Positions 15,209 through 24,436 of a DNA stretch of 64,000 bases are shown piece after piece. Each line of letters starts with the position of its first letter. Positions within the stretch are counted from its first letter, which is position 1. This DNA comes from JADLDB01 sp040752975 (lineage in GTDB: Bacteria; Myxococcota; Myxococcia; Myxococcales; Myxococcaceae). A program made the position numbers and the translations under genes. The notes under the pieces are model-generated. The model searched no databases. It had not been told where the DNA came from and saw only the letters and a program-made list of their open reading frames with translations. The stretch spans positions 4,227 through 68,226 of the forward strand of contig JBFMHF010000018.1 in NCBI GenBank assembly GCA_040752975.1, written 5' to 3'.

Positions 15209-17251
15209 TCAGGCGTTGCTTGGACCGGCGCCGGGCTCGCGCGGGAGGCGAAGGGTGAACGTCGTCCCCGAGGGGCCGGTGTGGAACCGGAGATCTCCGC
15301 CGCAGCGCTCGGCGATGGCCCGCGCGAAGGCCAGGCCGTTACCCGCCCGGCGGCCAACGCGGGTGGTGAAAAAGGGCTCGAAGACGCGGTCCTGGATGTC
15401 GGCCGGAATGCCGGGTCCGGTGTCCGCCACGTCTACCTCCACCTGGCTGCCTGCGGTGCGGGAACGCACCACCAGTCTTCGTGGCCCCCCGACGGACTCC
15501 ATCGCGTCGAGCGCGTTGGAGACCAGGTGCCCCAGGCATTGTGAGAGCTCGCTGGCGTTCGCCCGAACAGGAGGAAGGTCGCTGGAGAGCTCGAGGTCGA
15601 TCTGCGCATTCTGGCCCGCGGCCAGCAGCTCGGTGACGGATCGCACCAGTCTGTTGACGTCGACCTCGCCCTGCTCTCCTCGGCCGTCCAGGGGTGAGAG
15701 GTTCCTCAGCATGCGCGTCACTTCGGCGATCCGCTGCATGCTGGCCGTCGCTCGCTCGGTGGCCCGAGGCAGCTCTTCAAGCACGTAGTCGGTGTCCCCC
15801 GCCTCCTCGAGGGCAGGCAGGGCGAGCAGCTCAGGCCACCCCGCGCCGGCGTCGCGAGCCCGCGTCGCCAGGCTGCGGTAACCGGCGACCAGCGACGGCA
15901 GCGCGGCGGACGCGTCCCGGACGAAGGACAGGGAATCGTGAACGACCTGGAGGGGCGTATTGATCTCGTGTGCGACGCCGGCGGCGAGGTGAGCGACGGC
16001 CGACAGCCGCGCAGAGCGCGCGAGCTCGTGCTGCGCCGTAGAGAGCTGAGCGATGAGCTGCTCGCGGGCGGCGTGCTGCTCGGCCAGCCGTTGTCGCATC
16101 ATCTCGAAGGACCGGGCCACTTCGCCCAGCTCATCCTCGTACTCGGGAAGGAGGGGCGTCGAGAGGTCGCCCGAGGCGATGCGGTGGGCGCTCTGCTGCA
16201 GGCGCGCCAGGGGCGCCATCACCCGCCGTCGAATGAATTGGCCCCCTGCGGTACTCCCAAGGAAGAGCAGGACGGCGATGAGGGTGGGGGCGATGGTGGC
16301 CAGGCGGGCGCGTGCGCGAAACGTCGAAATCGAGTCCTGCTCGGCGTGAAGAGTGCGCCTGGCCAACCCGAGCACGCTGTCGATGGTCGCGGTTGCGGTG
16401 GCCAGCCAGGTGTCGACGTCGACCGGGTAGCTGGAGCCATCGCGGCCAGCCTTGAGCACGGCCTCGCGCATCGGCGCCATCTCGTCGGCCATGGCTCCGG
16501 AAACGCGGCGCACTGCGTCGGCCAGCTCGGGCGCCGCGGCCACTTCGAGCCGTGCAAGCGCCTGGCGAGCCATCAGGAACCGGGCAGAATGGGCATCGAG
16601 GTCGGTGCGGCTGAGCGACGCCCCGGAAACGATGGCTGCTGCCAGGTGTGCGCGCTCCCAGCCCGCGTGTTCCGCAGCGTCCAAAGCGAGCTCGCGAAGG
16701 AGCTGCAGCCCGGGGTCGGTCTCGGCGGTGCGGCTGGCCACGTCCCTCACTGCGTGGAGTGCCTCTTGCGCCTCCGAGATGGTGGACAGCCAGCCCGCCA
16801 CGTCGGGTGGAGAGCCTTCGTCGATGGACTGCCGCGCCCGCCGGACTGCGGCGGACGTTTCCTCGAGCCGGGCCAGGGCACGCTGGAAGTCGGTACCGGG
16901 CACCTCACGTCGAAGCTGGGCCAGCGACTCCCACAGGGCGGCGGCTCGGCTGTCTGCCTCGGCGCGGCGTTGAGCGACCTGCGCGCGCCGCTCGGGTGAA
17001 CGGCCCCCTTCGCTCAGCAGCACCGCCGTCCAGCCCCGCTCCCGTGCCTGCAAGGCGGCCAGTTCGGTGGCGTGCTCAACGGCGGAGAGGGCCTGCAGGC
17101 GAAGCGCGTACTTTCTCCGGGCCTCGCGCGCGAAGAGGAGGCCGCTGGCGAGAAGAGTCAGCGTCACCAGGCCCACGAGGAGACGCAGGGCGAGGAAGGT
17201 GCGCTGAAGCCGGCGAGACGCGAGGGATGGGCGGGAACCGGCGATGGCCAA
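15209..17251 (-). CDS. Membrane histidine kinase with NIT sensor and HAMP
   Basis: A 680-residue sensor kinase. Membrane helix 1 is at about 17-40. A long extracytoplasmic helical region carries the NIT signature (ELAALQARERGWTAVLLSEG), the domain linked to nitrate/nitrite sensing in other proteins. Membrane helix 2 (LATIAPTLIAVLLFLG) leads to HAMP (PLARLQQSAHRIASGDLSTPL), HisKA with His428 (GVAHEINTPLQ) and HATPase_c (HLVSNALDAME, DTGPGIP, RRAGNGLAFARAI). The start is the TTG at 17251, which has an AAGGAG ribosome site 6 bases ahead; the longer frame overlaps the divergent gene at 17361. No response regulator adjoins. The ligand is inferred from the domain only. Confidence 0.85.
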   Translation of the reverse strand: MAIAGSRPSLASRRLQRTFLALRLLVGLVTLTLLASGLLFAREARRKYALRLQALSAVEHATELAALQARERGWTAVLLSEGGRSPERRAQVAQRRAEADSRAAALWESLAQLRREVPGTDFQRALARLEETSAAVRRARQSIDEGSPPDVAGWLSTISEAQEALHAVRDVASRTAETDPGLQLLRELALDAAEHAGWERAHLAAAIVSGASLSRTDLDAHSARFLMARQALARLEVAAAPELADAVRRVSGAMADEMAPMREAVLKAGRDGSSYPVDVDTWLATATATIDSVLGLARRTLHAEQDSISTFRARARLATIAPTLIAVLLFLGSTAGGQFIRRRVMAPLARLQQSAHRIASGDLSTPLLPEYEDELGEVARSFEMMRQRLAEQHAAREQLIAQLSTAQHELARSARLSAVAHLAAGVAHEINTPLQVVHDSLSFVRDASAALPSLVAGYRSLATRARDAGAGWPELLALPALEEAGDTDYVLEELPRATERATASMQRIAEVTRMLRNLSPLDGRGEQGEVDVNRLVRSVTELLAAGQNAQIDLELSSDLPPVRANASELSQCLGHLVSNALDAMESVGGPRRLVVRSRTAGSQVEVDVADTGPGIPADIQDRVFEPFFTTRVGRRAGNGLAFARAIAERCGGDLRFHTGPSGTTFTLRLPREPGAGPSNA

Positions 17252-17360
17252 CCACGACTCCTTGCCGTGAGCTTCCCTCGGTTCCACCTCCCGCGCCACG
17301 CGTTCCACACTCCAGCCCACCGTGGATGAGCGGGGGCGGCTTCTCGTAAGAACCACCACG

Positions 17361-17792
17361 ATGCCCCGCAAGCGCACCCAGACGCAACTCGCCGCCGCTG
17401 CCCGCGTCCGCCACGTGCTGGCGATGGACGCCGCCAACGTGATGAAGCGGCTGCGCGCCCGCCAGGACGAGATGGTGCGCCTCTTCTCACGCCTGAGAGA
17501 CCGGGCGCCGCTGATGAACACGGTGCACACCTGGTTCACCACCATCACCCTCGCCGAGTTGACGCTCCTCGAGCCGCCCGAGCAGCACGCCGTCAACGCC
17601 TTCTACGAGGCCCTGGACGACCTGCGCTGGTACCTCCAGTACACCGAGGAGATGCCCACCCACGTGCGGGAGAAGTTGATCCGCCACGTCCGCCGCCTCG
17701 AGGAGCGCCACTGCACCCTCACCGCAGCCATCGGGCCGGCGGATCAACACGGCGGGCCCGTCGTCGACGCGAAGGTGGTCAAGAGCCACTGA
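17361..17792 (+). CDS. Hypothetical helical protein
   Basis: A 143-residue soluble protein, basic at the N-terminus (MPRKRTQTQ) and predicted helical through about residue 125. I recognise no domain. The conserved-looking core is LFSRLRDRAPLMNTVHTWFTTITLAELTLLEPPEQHAVNAFYEALDDLRWYLQYTEEMP. It is divergent from the NIT kinase, with 109 bases between the starts, and it reads toward the lipoprotein gene at 17852. Codon use is normal for the region, so it is probably a real gene. Confidence 0.68.
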   Translation: MPRKRTQTQLAAAARVRHVLAMDAANVMKRLRARQDEMVRLFSRLRDRAPLMNTVHTWFTTITLAELTLLEPPEQHAVNAFYEALDDLRWYLQYTEEMPTHVREKLIRHVRRLEERHCTLTAAIGPADQHGGPVVDAKVVKSH

Positions 17793-17851
17793 CGGCTGCC
17801 CGACCGGGGGGCCGGGGCCAGCGCACTCGAAAGGCTGTTAAGACAGAGTCC

Positions 17852-19171
17852 ATGCGGTGGTGGAACGTCCTCGCGCTGGCGCTCGGCCTCTGCGCCGCCG
17901 GGTGTGGCGCGAACGCCCCGTATGGCAACAACTGCTCGAAGCGGCTGCAGACGCCTCCGCCGCCGGTGGTGCTGGTAGTGCTCGAGGGCCAGCCCCTGTC
18001 CGTCAAGGTGGAATTCCCGCTCGTCATCGCCTGCGCCGGCGGCAACCCCATCGCCACCTCGGTGGAGACGCAGGTGGTGGACGCGCGCCTCCAGCCGGTG
18101 GCCCACCAGGCCTCGGCGCCGAAGTCCTCCGACACCGAGGGCTACTCCGTGCAGGTGGACTTCACCCCGACGACGCCGGGCCTGTACGCGCTGTCGGCCC
18201 GCTTCGAGCCGGGCCTCGGCGTGGCGCGGCGTGAGGTGCTGGTGGTGGTGGACCGCACCGCCTCCCTGCCGGTGGCGCGCTTCCGGCCCTCCGGCCTGTG
18301 CGACGACGTGGCGGAGCTGGGTGAGGCGGTGCTGTGCGCGCGCGCGGCTGTCTCGGCGGTGGAGGTCTTCTCGCGCGAGGCCGGCGCTCTCCTCGACACC
18401 TGGCCCGCGGAGTTGGCCTCCTTCGCGCCCGGCGCCGCGTGGACGTATGCGCAAGGCCGCGCGACGCGGTGGACGGCGGGCGATGGAGGCCTCGCCCCGC
18501 ACAGCCTCGACGGCGTCGACGCGGGCTGGCCCGGCCTCACGCACGCGGCGACGGCCGACGTCCTGCGGCTGGTGTCGGGGCGTGACTTCACGGAGGTGCG
18601 GTGGAATGGGGCCGCGCTGGAGGCGGGCGGGGCGACGCTGCCAGTGGCGTCGACGGGGCGCTCGGGCCTGCTGGTGCTGGAAGGCGGCGAGGCCCTGGCC
18701 TTCGACGCGGTGCCCGATGGTGGGCTGGCGCTCGCGGAGGCCGATGGAGGCGCCGGGGACGGAGGCGAGACGCCGGCCGCTGCGGCGCCCGCGCACCTGT
18801 GCCACGTGCCCTTGAGGCCTGCCCCGGACGCCGGGGTGGTGTGCACGCCGGCCCTCTTCCGCTTCGGCGCCGTCGAGGACGAGGCCCTGTGGCTGCGTTC
18901 CAACGACTCTCAGCGGGTGGGGCTGTTGCGCTACCTGCCGGGGACGCAGACGCCCGACGTCGTCTTCCTCGCGGCGCAGCCCACCGCGCTGGTGGACCAG
19001 GGCAAGGCGCAGCCCTTCTTCACGTGGAGCACCTTCACCGTCGTGCTGACGCCCCGCGAGTTGCTGTTGGAAGCCTTCCCGCCGCCGCCTGGCCGCGTCC
19101 GCGGCAGCGCGTCGCCGGGCCACGTGTGGTTCCTCACCTCGGACGGCGGCGTCGAAGTCCACCGGCGCTGA
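17852..19171 (+). CDS. Lipoprotein of unknown function
   Basis: A 439-residue predicted lipoprotein: MRWWNVLALALGLCAAGC gives a signal peptide and lipobox with Cys18. After a proline-rich stretch, residues about 35-130 read like a beta-sandwich (VLEGQPLSVKVEFPLVIACAGGNPIATSVETQ, TPTTPGLYALSARFEP), perhaps a CARDB or Ig-like module. The rest has several tryptophans and alternating beta segments, which would suit a propeller or a surface-binding domain (low confidence). The product is probably at the cell surface or in the periplasm. No functional hint from neighbours. Confidence 0.7.
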   Translation: MRWWNVLALALGLCAAGCGANAPYGNNCSKRLQTPPPPVVLVVLEGQPLSVKVEFPLVIACAGGNPIATSVETQVVDARLQPVAHQASAPKSSDTEGYSVQVDFTPTTPGLYALSARFEPGLGVARREVLVVVDRTASLPVARFRPSGLCDDVAELGEAVLCARAAVSAVEVFSREAGALLDTWPAELASFAPGAAWTYAQGRATRWTAGDGGLAPHSLDGVDAGWPGLTHAATADVLRLVSGRDFTEVRWNGAALEAGGATLPVASTGRSGLLVLEGGEALAFDAVPDGGLALAEADGGAGDGGETPAAAAPAHLCHVPLRPAPDAGVVCTPALFRFGAVEDEALWLRSNDSQRVGLLRYLPGTQTPDVVFLAAQPTALVDQGKAQPFFTWSTFTVVLTPRELLLEAFPPPPGRVRGSASPGHVWFLTSDGGVEVHRR

Positions 19172-19507
19172 CGCGGCGCGAGGTGGGTCGAGCTGCTCGA
19201 GGCCAAGGGCACGTGCGGCGACGACCTCCAACTCACCCGCTTCGCCGCCCTGGCCCGCGGGGTCGCTGCCGGCTGTTGTCGGCCGCCGGGCTCAGTGGCC
19301 CATCACCCCTCGGCCGTCTCCTGGCCGGCCTCGCCGCCGTCCTGCACCGCGCCTGGTACGGCGACGACGCGCACGACTTCCCCCGGCGGCTCCCGACGGT
19401 GGTGCGCTGAGCGCGAGCGACACGGGGGCCGCGTCAAAAAATCGCCCCTGTTCTTCCATTCAGCAGGCGACTTCGGGCATGACGCCCGGCCTGTCCTGGA
19501 GAAACAC
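19172..19507 (+). other. Gene-free stretch, possible decayed coding remnant
   Basis: 336 bases without a supported gene. One + frame reads LLAGLAAVLHRAWYGDDAHDF (about 19318-19382) and another reads VELLEAKGTCGDDLQLTRFAALARGVAA (about 19184-19270). Both look like protein with normal codon bias but do not join into one frame, so this may be the eroded 3' end of a lost gene. A GGAG ribosome site for the next gene lies at the end. Confidence 0.35.
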
Positions 19508-20650
19508 ATGGTTGCCCTCGCCCTCCTCGCCCTGACGTTGTCCGCTGCGCCCACTCCCGCCCAGCTGGACGCGCTGGGTCGCTCCATCGAAGCGAAGTTC
19601 GCCGCCGGCGAGGACGGCCTGGGGCCCCTCATCAACCACTCGGTGATGGGGGACCGCACGCTGGCGGGCCTCGAGCTCCCGCGCGGCTTCCGCACCGGCT
19701 TCGACAGCAGCTTCAAGACGGTGGGCGCCAAGCTGGGCGAGTCCATGCAGACGGCGGTGAAGGGCGGGGGCCGCGTCAGCTACCGAAAGGCCGTGACGGT
19801 GGACGGGCAGCCCGCGGTGCAGCTGCGCATCCTCACCGCCGACGGCGCCTTCAATGTCCTCGAGTTGCTCGTGCAGGGCGACGCGAAGGGAGGCCTCGAG
19901 GTGGTGGACGTCTACGACTTGATGGCGGGAGAGCTGAAGAGCCAGGAGATTCGCCGCTTCGCCCTGGCCGCACTCGCGGACCTCAACCGCACCTTCGTCG
20001 ACAAGCTGCGGGGCAAGGAGCAGCTCTTCATCAAGCACCTCAAGGAGATTCAGTCGATGTCCGACGCCGCGCGCGCGGGCCGGGACGCCGAGGTGCTGAC
20101 GACGTTCGAGGCGCTGCCGAAGGAGCTGCAGGAGCAACCCAGCCTCTTGCGCATGTACATCTCCAGCGCCGCCGACCTGGACGAGAAGAAGTACGAGCGC
20201 GCCCTGGGCCGGTACCTGCAGCTCAACCCGAACGACCCGTCCAGCAATGTGATGGCCATCGACTTCTACTTCCTTCGCAAGCGCTGGGCCGAGGTGGAGA
20301 AGGCCATCGCGGTGGTGGAGGCGCGCGTGGGCGCCGACGACGGTTGGTTCGAGGTGCTGCGGGCGGGCGCGGCCGGGGCGCAGGGCAAGACGGACGAGGC
20401 GAAGAAGCACCTCGAGGCGGCCATCGCGCGCGAGAAGACGCTGAAGGACCCGTACTTCTCCCTCGTCGACCTTGCCCTGGCGGAGAAGGACTGGAAGGCG
20501 GTGGCGAAGTGGCTCGAGGCGCTGGAGCGCGACGCGCACATCGAGCTGCATGACGTCTCCACCGTGCCCGAGTACGCCGACTTCGCCGCGTCGAAGGAAG
20601 GGAAGGCCTTCCTGAAGAAGTGGAAGGCCACCCACGCCGCGAAGGACTGA
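19508..20650 (+). CDS. Secreted TPR-like protein
   Basis: A 380-residue protein with a short signal peptide (MVALALLALTLSAAPTPAQ) and a GGAG ribosome site ahead of the ATG. The N-terminal half has alternating beta segments (VTVDGQPAVQLRILTADGAFNVLELLVQ). The C-terminal half is made of helical repeats (ALGRYLQLNPNDPSSNVMAIDFYFLRKRWAEVEKAI, KKHLEAAIAREKTLKDPYFSLVDLALAEKDW) that look like TPR motifs, which usually bind other proteins. It is predicted to be periplasmic. No enzyme motif seen. Confidence 0.72.
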   Translation: MVALALLALTLSAAPTPAQLDALGRSIEAKFAAGEDGLGPLINHSVMGDRTLAGLELPRGFRTGFDSSFKTVGAKLGESMQTAVKGGGRVSYRKAVTVDGQPAVQLRILTADGAFNVLELLVQGDAKGGLEVVDVYDLMAGELKSQEIRRFALAALADLNRTFVDKLRGKEQLFIKHLKEIQSMSDAARAGRDAEVLTTFEALPKELQEQPSLLRMYISSAADLDEKKYERALGRYLQLNPNDPSSNVMAIDFYFLRKRWAEVEKAIAVVEARVGADDGWFEVLRAGAAGAQGKTDEAKKHLEAAIAREKTLKDPYFSLVDLALAEKDWKAVAKWLEALERDAHIELHDVSTVPEYADFAASKEGKAFLKKWKATHAAKD

Positions 20651-20757
20651 CGCGAGGGACGTCGGTAGAGCGCGTTCCACTCGCGCGTGCGAGGGGCGGG
20701 TCCAGGTCAGGGCGCCGGTTTCGGGCCGACTCTTCGCGGGTGAGATACGCTCAACCC

Positions 20758-21738
20758 GTGAAGCCGTTTCTCGAGAAGGTCTGGGTGAAGGACTTCGGCC
20801 CCATTCGGGACGCGTCCATCTCCCTCACGCGGCTCCACGCCCTCATCGGGCCGAACGACGCCGGCAAGTCGACGCTGCTCCGCTTCGTCCAGCGGGCGTC
20901 GAGGTGGCTCGCGGATCCGCTGTCGGTCTCCCACGAGCCCGAGGGACCGCAAATCGCCGCGAAGCTCGAGTCGTCGGACGGGGCTGAGTGGAACGTTCGG
21001 CGCGACAAGAACCGAGCGCTTTCCGGGTCAGCGAAGACACGCGCGGCCGACATGACCACGGCGTCCAAGGCACTCGGTCATGTGCTCTCGAGCGTTCGTT
21101 TGATGCGGCTCGACCCCGATGAACTTCGGGCGCCCACGCCACTGCTCGCGGATGCAGCACCTCTCGACTTCACCAATCATCGGGGCCGTGGACTTGGGGC
21201 CTTGCTGGATGCAGTGTTTTCGCGCCGAGCCGCCACGTTCCTCGAGCTTCAGGCCAGGCTGGTCGAACTCTTCCCCACCGTCGACGGCTTTCGCCTCTTC
21301 ACCACCGCCGAGGGGCGACAAATCGGCATCCGCCTGAAGGATGGCACCGAGGTGCCGCCCGGCGCGATGTCCGAGGGGATGCTCTACTTCCTCGCCTTCG
21401 CCGTCCTCCCCTACCTTCAGCCGACGTCCATCCTGCTGGTGGAGGAGCCCGAGAATGGCCTTCACCCGGCTCGAATCGCCGAGGTGATGAAGGTCCTGCG
21501 GAAGCTGTCGGAGAGCACGCAGGTCCTCATCGCGACGCACAGTCCGCTGGTCATCAACGAACTCCAGCCGGAGGAGGTCACGGTTGTGACGCGAACGGCA
21601 GAGGCCGGAACGCGCTTCACGCCCATCAAGGACACGAAGAACTTCGAACAACGTAGCCGTGTCTACGCACTGGGTGAGCTGTGGCTCAGCTACGCAAACG
21701 GGGTGGACGAGGAGCCGCTCTTCAACGCAAAGCGATGA
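20758..21738 (+). CDS. OLD-like AAA/ABC-type ATPase (defence candidate)
   Basis: A 326-residue ATPase of the AAA_21/AAA_15 kind used by OLD, Gabija and PARIS systems. Visible parts are Walker A GPNDAGKST (31-39), an MSEGM signature region, Walker B SILLVEEPENGLHP (Glu about 229-230) and the H-loop IATHSPLVINEL. In OLD proteins the ATPase is fused to a C-terminal TOPRIM nuclease; here it stops after the ATPase, and the nuclease-like part is the separate gene that follows with an ATGA overlap. The GTG start at 20758 gives MKPFLEKVWVKDFGPIRDA, the family's first strand. A two-gene toxin-type defence system is an inference from architecture. Confidence 0.85.
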   Translation: MKPFLEKVWVKDFGPIRDASISLTRLHALIGPNDAGKSTLLRFVQRASRWLADPLSVSHEPEGPQIAAKLESSDGAEWNVRRDKNRALSGSAKTRAADMTTASKALGHVLSSVRLMRLDPDELRAPTPLLADAAPLDFTNHRGRGLGALLDAVFSRRAATFLELQARLVELFPTVDGFRLFTTAEGRQIGIRLKDGTEVPPGAMSEGMLYFLAFAVLPYLQPTSILLVEEPENGLHPARIAEVMKVLRKLSESTQVLIATHSPLVINELQPEEVTVVTRTAEAGTRFTPIKDTKNFEQRSRVYALGELWLSYANGVDEEPLFNAKR

Positions 21739-22328
21739 CCAGGCTCTTCCTCGCCGGCGAAGGGAAGCACGAACTGGGACGCTGGGCCAACGAGCCGCCC
21801 TGGCGCGACGCTGCGGGCGAGGAAGACGGCGTGCTCGCGACCCTCTACCGGCGCTTCGACCCGAGCGCCGAGGTGGTCGACGGCGTCCTCTGGAGGAGGA
21901 TTGTCAAGTACCAGGTGGGTGAGCACCGCGGCCCCGAGGCGCGCACCCTCCTGGGTGCCGCCCAGTACGCCAGAGAAAAGGACGCCGTCCTCGTCTGGTG
22001 CCGGGACACCGACCACGACGACGAGCGCCTCGACGACCTCCAGCGTGGAATGAAGGAACTCCCAGAGAAAACGTCCACGCGTTGGGTGTGGTGCCCCGTC
22101 ATTCCCTGCCTCGAAGGCTGGGTGCTCGACCTGGCGGGCAAGCAGAAGATGCCCGACGACGAGCGCGTGACGAAACTTCAGAAACTCGCTCAGGAGGCAG
22201 GCCTCGACACCCTGGATGCGATGACACGGGTTGCCGAAACGGCACCGTTGGAAAGGCTCTCCTCACCCAGCCTGAAGGACTGGCTCGAGCGCGCCCGGCG
22301 GGACGTGGAGACGCATCGCGAGGCCTGA
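21735..22328 (+). CDS. Stand-alone TOPRIM-like nuclease partner
   Basis: A 197-residue protein coupled to the AAA ATPase by a 4-base overlap. The first strand ends in LAGEGKHE (Glu9), the TOPRIM glutamate turn. The middle has VLVWCRDTDHDDERLDD (Asp91, Asp93), the TOPRIM D-x-D turn that binds the second metal. Together with the ATPase neighbour this fits the DUF4276/DUF4435-type TOPRIM subunits seen in PARIS-like systems (AriB), which cleave RNA or DNA once released by the ATPase. The substrate here is unknown. The C-terminal 60 residues (DERVTKLQKLAQEAGLDTLD...) are helical. Assignment rests on motifs, not on an alignment. Confidence 0.65.
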   Translation: MTRLFLAGEGKHELGRWANEPPWRDAAGEEDGVLATLYRRFDPSAEVVDGVLWRRIVKYQVGEHRGPEARTLLGAAQYAREKDAVLVWCRDTDHDDERLDDLQRGMKELPEKTSTRWVWCPVIPCLEGWVLDLAGKQKMPDDERVTKLQKLAQEAGLDTLDAMTRVAETAPLERLSSPSLKDWLERARRDVETHREA

Positions 22329-22330
22329 CG

Positions 22331-23065
22331 TCACTCGGCGCGGACGACGGCGGGCTCCGGCACCACCTCGCCGTGCTCGTCGAGGCGCACGGGAGGAATC
22401 TTCAGCCCACGCACCACCACCGCGTGGCCCGCGTAGATGACGGGCGTCAGACCCACCGCCACCACCAGCTTCGTCAGGTACGACGCCACGATGAGGCTGC
22501 CCACCTTCTCCATCGGCAGCGTCCCCGCCCACGCCAGCGTCTGAATGAGCGCCGTGTCGATGAGTTGCGACACCAGCGTGCTGCCGGTGGCGCGCAACCA
22601 CAGCAGCCGCCCGCCCGTCACCGACTTCACCTTCGCGAACACCGCGATGTCGACGAATTGCGCCGCGAGGTACGCCACCATCGACGCCGCGAGGATGCGC
22701 TGGCCTCCGGCGAAGACGTTGTCGAAGGCCGGCTGGGTGATGCCCGCCCACCCCGGCTCCTGCGTCACCGGGTCCCACGGCAACGCCACCGCCACCGACA
22801 CCACCGCGAAGGTGAAGAGCGCCATCGCGAAGCCCACCCACGTCACCACCCGCGCCGCCCGCTTCCCGTAGAACTCGTTGAGCAGGTCCGTCAGCAGGAA
22901 GGTGATGGGGAACGGAATGATGCCCACCGAGTAGCGCACGGTGAAGCCGAAGAAGTCCGCTTCGAACAGCTTCCCGCCGATGAGGTCCCCCACCAGCAGC
23001 GCGCTGACGAAGAGCGCCGCCAGGCTCAGGAACAACTTCCCCCGGGTGTCCAGCGCGTGAAGCAT
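22331..23065 (-). CDS. yhhQ: YhhQ/VUT-family queuosine-precursor transporter
   Basis: A 244-residue membrane protein with about six helices from the vitamin uptake (VUT/DUF165) family; in E. coli YhhQ imports preQ0/preQ1 for queuosine in tRNA. Family marks: SALLVGDLIGGKLFE, VGIIPFPITFLLTDLLNEFYGK, ASMVAYLAAQFVDIAVFAKVK and GSTLVSQLIDTALI. The ATG at 23065 has GAGG seven bases ahead, while the earlier ATG at 23089 lacks a ribosome site. It is convergent with the TOPRIM gene, 2 bases apart. Queuosine biosynthesis genes are not in the window. Confidence 0.88.
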   Translation of the reverse strand: MLHALDTRGKLFLSLAALFVSALLVGDLIGGKLFEADFFGFTVRYSVGIIPFPITFLLTDLLNEFYGKRAARVVTWVGFAMALFTFAVVSVAVALPWDPVTQEPGWAGITQPAFDNVFAGGQRILAASMVAYLAAQFVDIAVFAKVKSVTGGRLLWLRATGSTLVSQLIDTALIQTLAWAGTLPMEKVGSLIVASYLTKLVVAVGLTPVIYAGHAVVVRGLKIPPVRLDEHGEVVPEPAVVRAE

Positions 23066-23178
23066 CGGAAGGCCTCGTGCGTAATGCACTGGCCGGCGGG
23101 CCGCAGCCGATTTCTCCCGCCGGCGTGGTACCCTGCCGGCACGTCGAAGGCCGGCCGTGAAGTCCCGTCGGAGGCGCG

Positions 23179-24432
23179 TTGTCGTCGAGGTCCCCCCTGC
23201 TCGCCGTGGTGCTCCTGCCCCTCGTGGCGCAGGCGCAGGCCTTCTCTGCGGACCAGCACATCCTCCTGTCCGAAGGGACGCTGCGCGGCAGCCCGCGGGT
23301 GATGGGCCTCTCCGGCGCGTGGACCGGCCTGGCCGAAGGCGCCGAGGGCATTCCCCGCAACGCCGCCGCGCCCGCCATGCGCGACGCGAAGTTCGCCAGC
23401 GACTTCAACTGGGACGTCGGCGGCACCATGCACTTCCTGTTTCCGTGGAGCACCCGCGAGCAGGACTGGGACAACGACGGCAGCGTCGACCAGGCGTCCG
23501 CCGCCACCACGCAGTTCCTCGGCAGTCAGGTCCTCTATTCCTTCGCCGCCCTCCAGTACAAATGGTTCGGCTTCGGCGCCGGCTTCGACATCCAGAACTT
23601 CCTCGCCAAGAAGCAGCTCGAGGGCGAGGGCTTCGAGCGCTACTACAACCTCGCCCTCACCCACGTCTTCGCGGTCCTGGCGGTGCGCTTCTGGAGAGAC
23701 CAGATCGCCCTCGGCGTCGGCGTCGAGTCCACCCACGCCTTCATCGGCTACGGCGAGCAGCCGATGGGCGACTTCCTCCCCACGCCGAAGGACTCGATGG
23801 GCTTCCACGGCTGGGGCCTCTTGCTGGGCGGCGTCTGGCGGCCGGAGAACGGCAACTGGCGCGTGGGCATCTCGTACAAGCCCCACCTGGTGGCCGGGCC
23901 CTGGGCTCCGCGCGCGGAGATTGGAGGCATGGTGGCGCCGTCGGGCGTCGACGTGCCGGGCCGGCTGATGCTGGGCGCCACCGTCGCGCTGGGGCCGGGG
24001 CGCAACTTCAACATCACCTCGAAGGAAGGCTGGGCGCCGAAGGACCCGGACGACCCGAAGTCGCCGCGGATTCCGTCGATGATGAAGTGGCTCATCCTCG
24101 CGCAGGTCGACATCGTCTTCCCGGTGCCGGGCGCCACCACCGTGGGGGCCTTCTTCGGACAGGCCCCCGCCGTGCCCGCGGGCAACCGCGTCAACTTCCA
24201 GCCGCGCCTCGCCGTCGAGAAAGAGCTCTTCCCCGAGCTGTTGCGCCTGCGCCTCGGCGGCTACCTCGAACCCCCCATCAACGAGTTCGGCCCCGCGGTG
24301 CGGCCGCACCTCACCTTCGGCCTCGAGGTGGGCCTCTTCAAGCTGGGCAACGAGCGGATGAGCTTCGGCCTCTCCTTCGACTTCGCGCACCTGTACCAGA
24401 ACCTGTCGGTGGGCATCCTCGTGTGGAAGTAG
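23179..24432 (+). CDS. Outer-membrane beta-barrel protein (FadL/OmpP1-like)
   Basis: A 417-residue exported protein: the TTG start has GGAGG just upstream and the signal peptide reads LLAVVLLPLVAQAQA. The mature part has many alternating hydrophobic strands and ends in aromatic-rich strands (MSFGLSFDFAHLYQNLSVGILVWK), as barrels do. The opening RGSPRVMGLSGAWTGLAEGAEGIPRNAAAP recalls the conserved plug region of FadL/TodX transporters and related myxobacterial barrels (GLGGAFTALADGAEAVYWNPA). The substrate would be a hydrophobic compound if the family match is right. It is convergent with the gene at 24437, with 4 bases between stops. Confidence 0.72.
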   Translation: MSSRSPLLAVVLLPLVAQAQAFSADQHILLSEGTLRGSPRVMGLSGAWTGLAEGAEGIPRNAAAPAMRDAKFASDFNWDVGGTMHFLFPWSTREQDWDNDGSVDQASAATTQFLGSQVLYSFAALQYKWFGFGAGFDIQNFLAKKQLEGEGFERYYNLALTHVFAVLAVRFWRDQIALGVGVESTHAFIGYGEQPMGDFLPTPKDSMGFHGWGLLLGGVWRPENGNWRVGISYKPHLVAGPWAPRAEIGGMVAPSGVDVPGRLMLGATVALGPGRNFNITSKEGWAPKDPDDPKSPRIPSMMKWLILAQVDIVFPVPGATTVGAFFGQAPAVPAGNRVNFQPRLAVEKELFPELLRLRLGGYLEPPINEFGPAVRPHLTFGLEVGLFKLGNERMSFGLSFDFAHLYQNLSVGILVWK

Positions 24433-24436
24433 GGCC

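Noticed and set aside
22331..23065. YhhQ next to the TOPRIM gene as part of the defence unit
   Set aside because: It is on the opposite strand, convergent, with its own ribosome site; a link through tRNA modification is tempting but unsupported.
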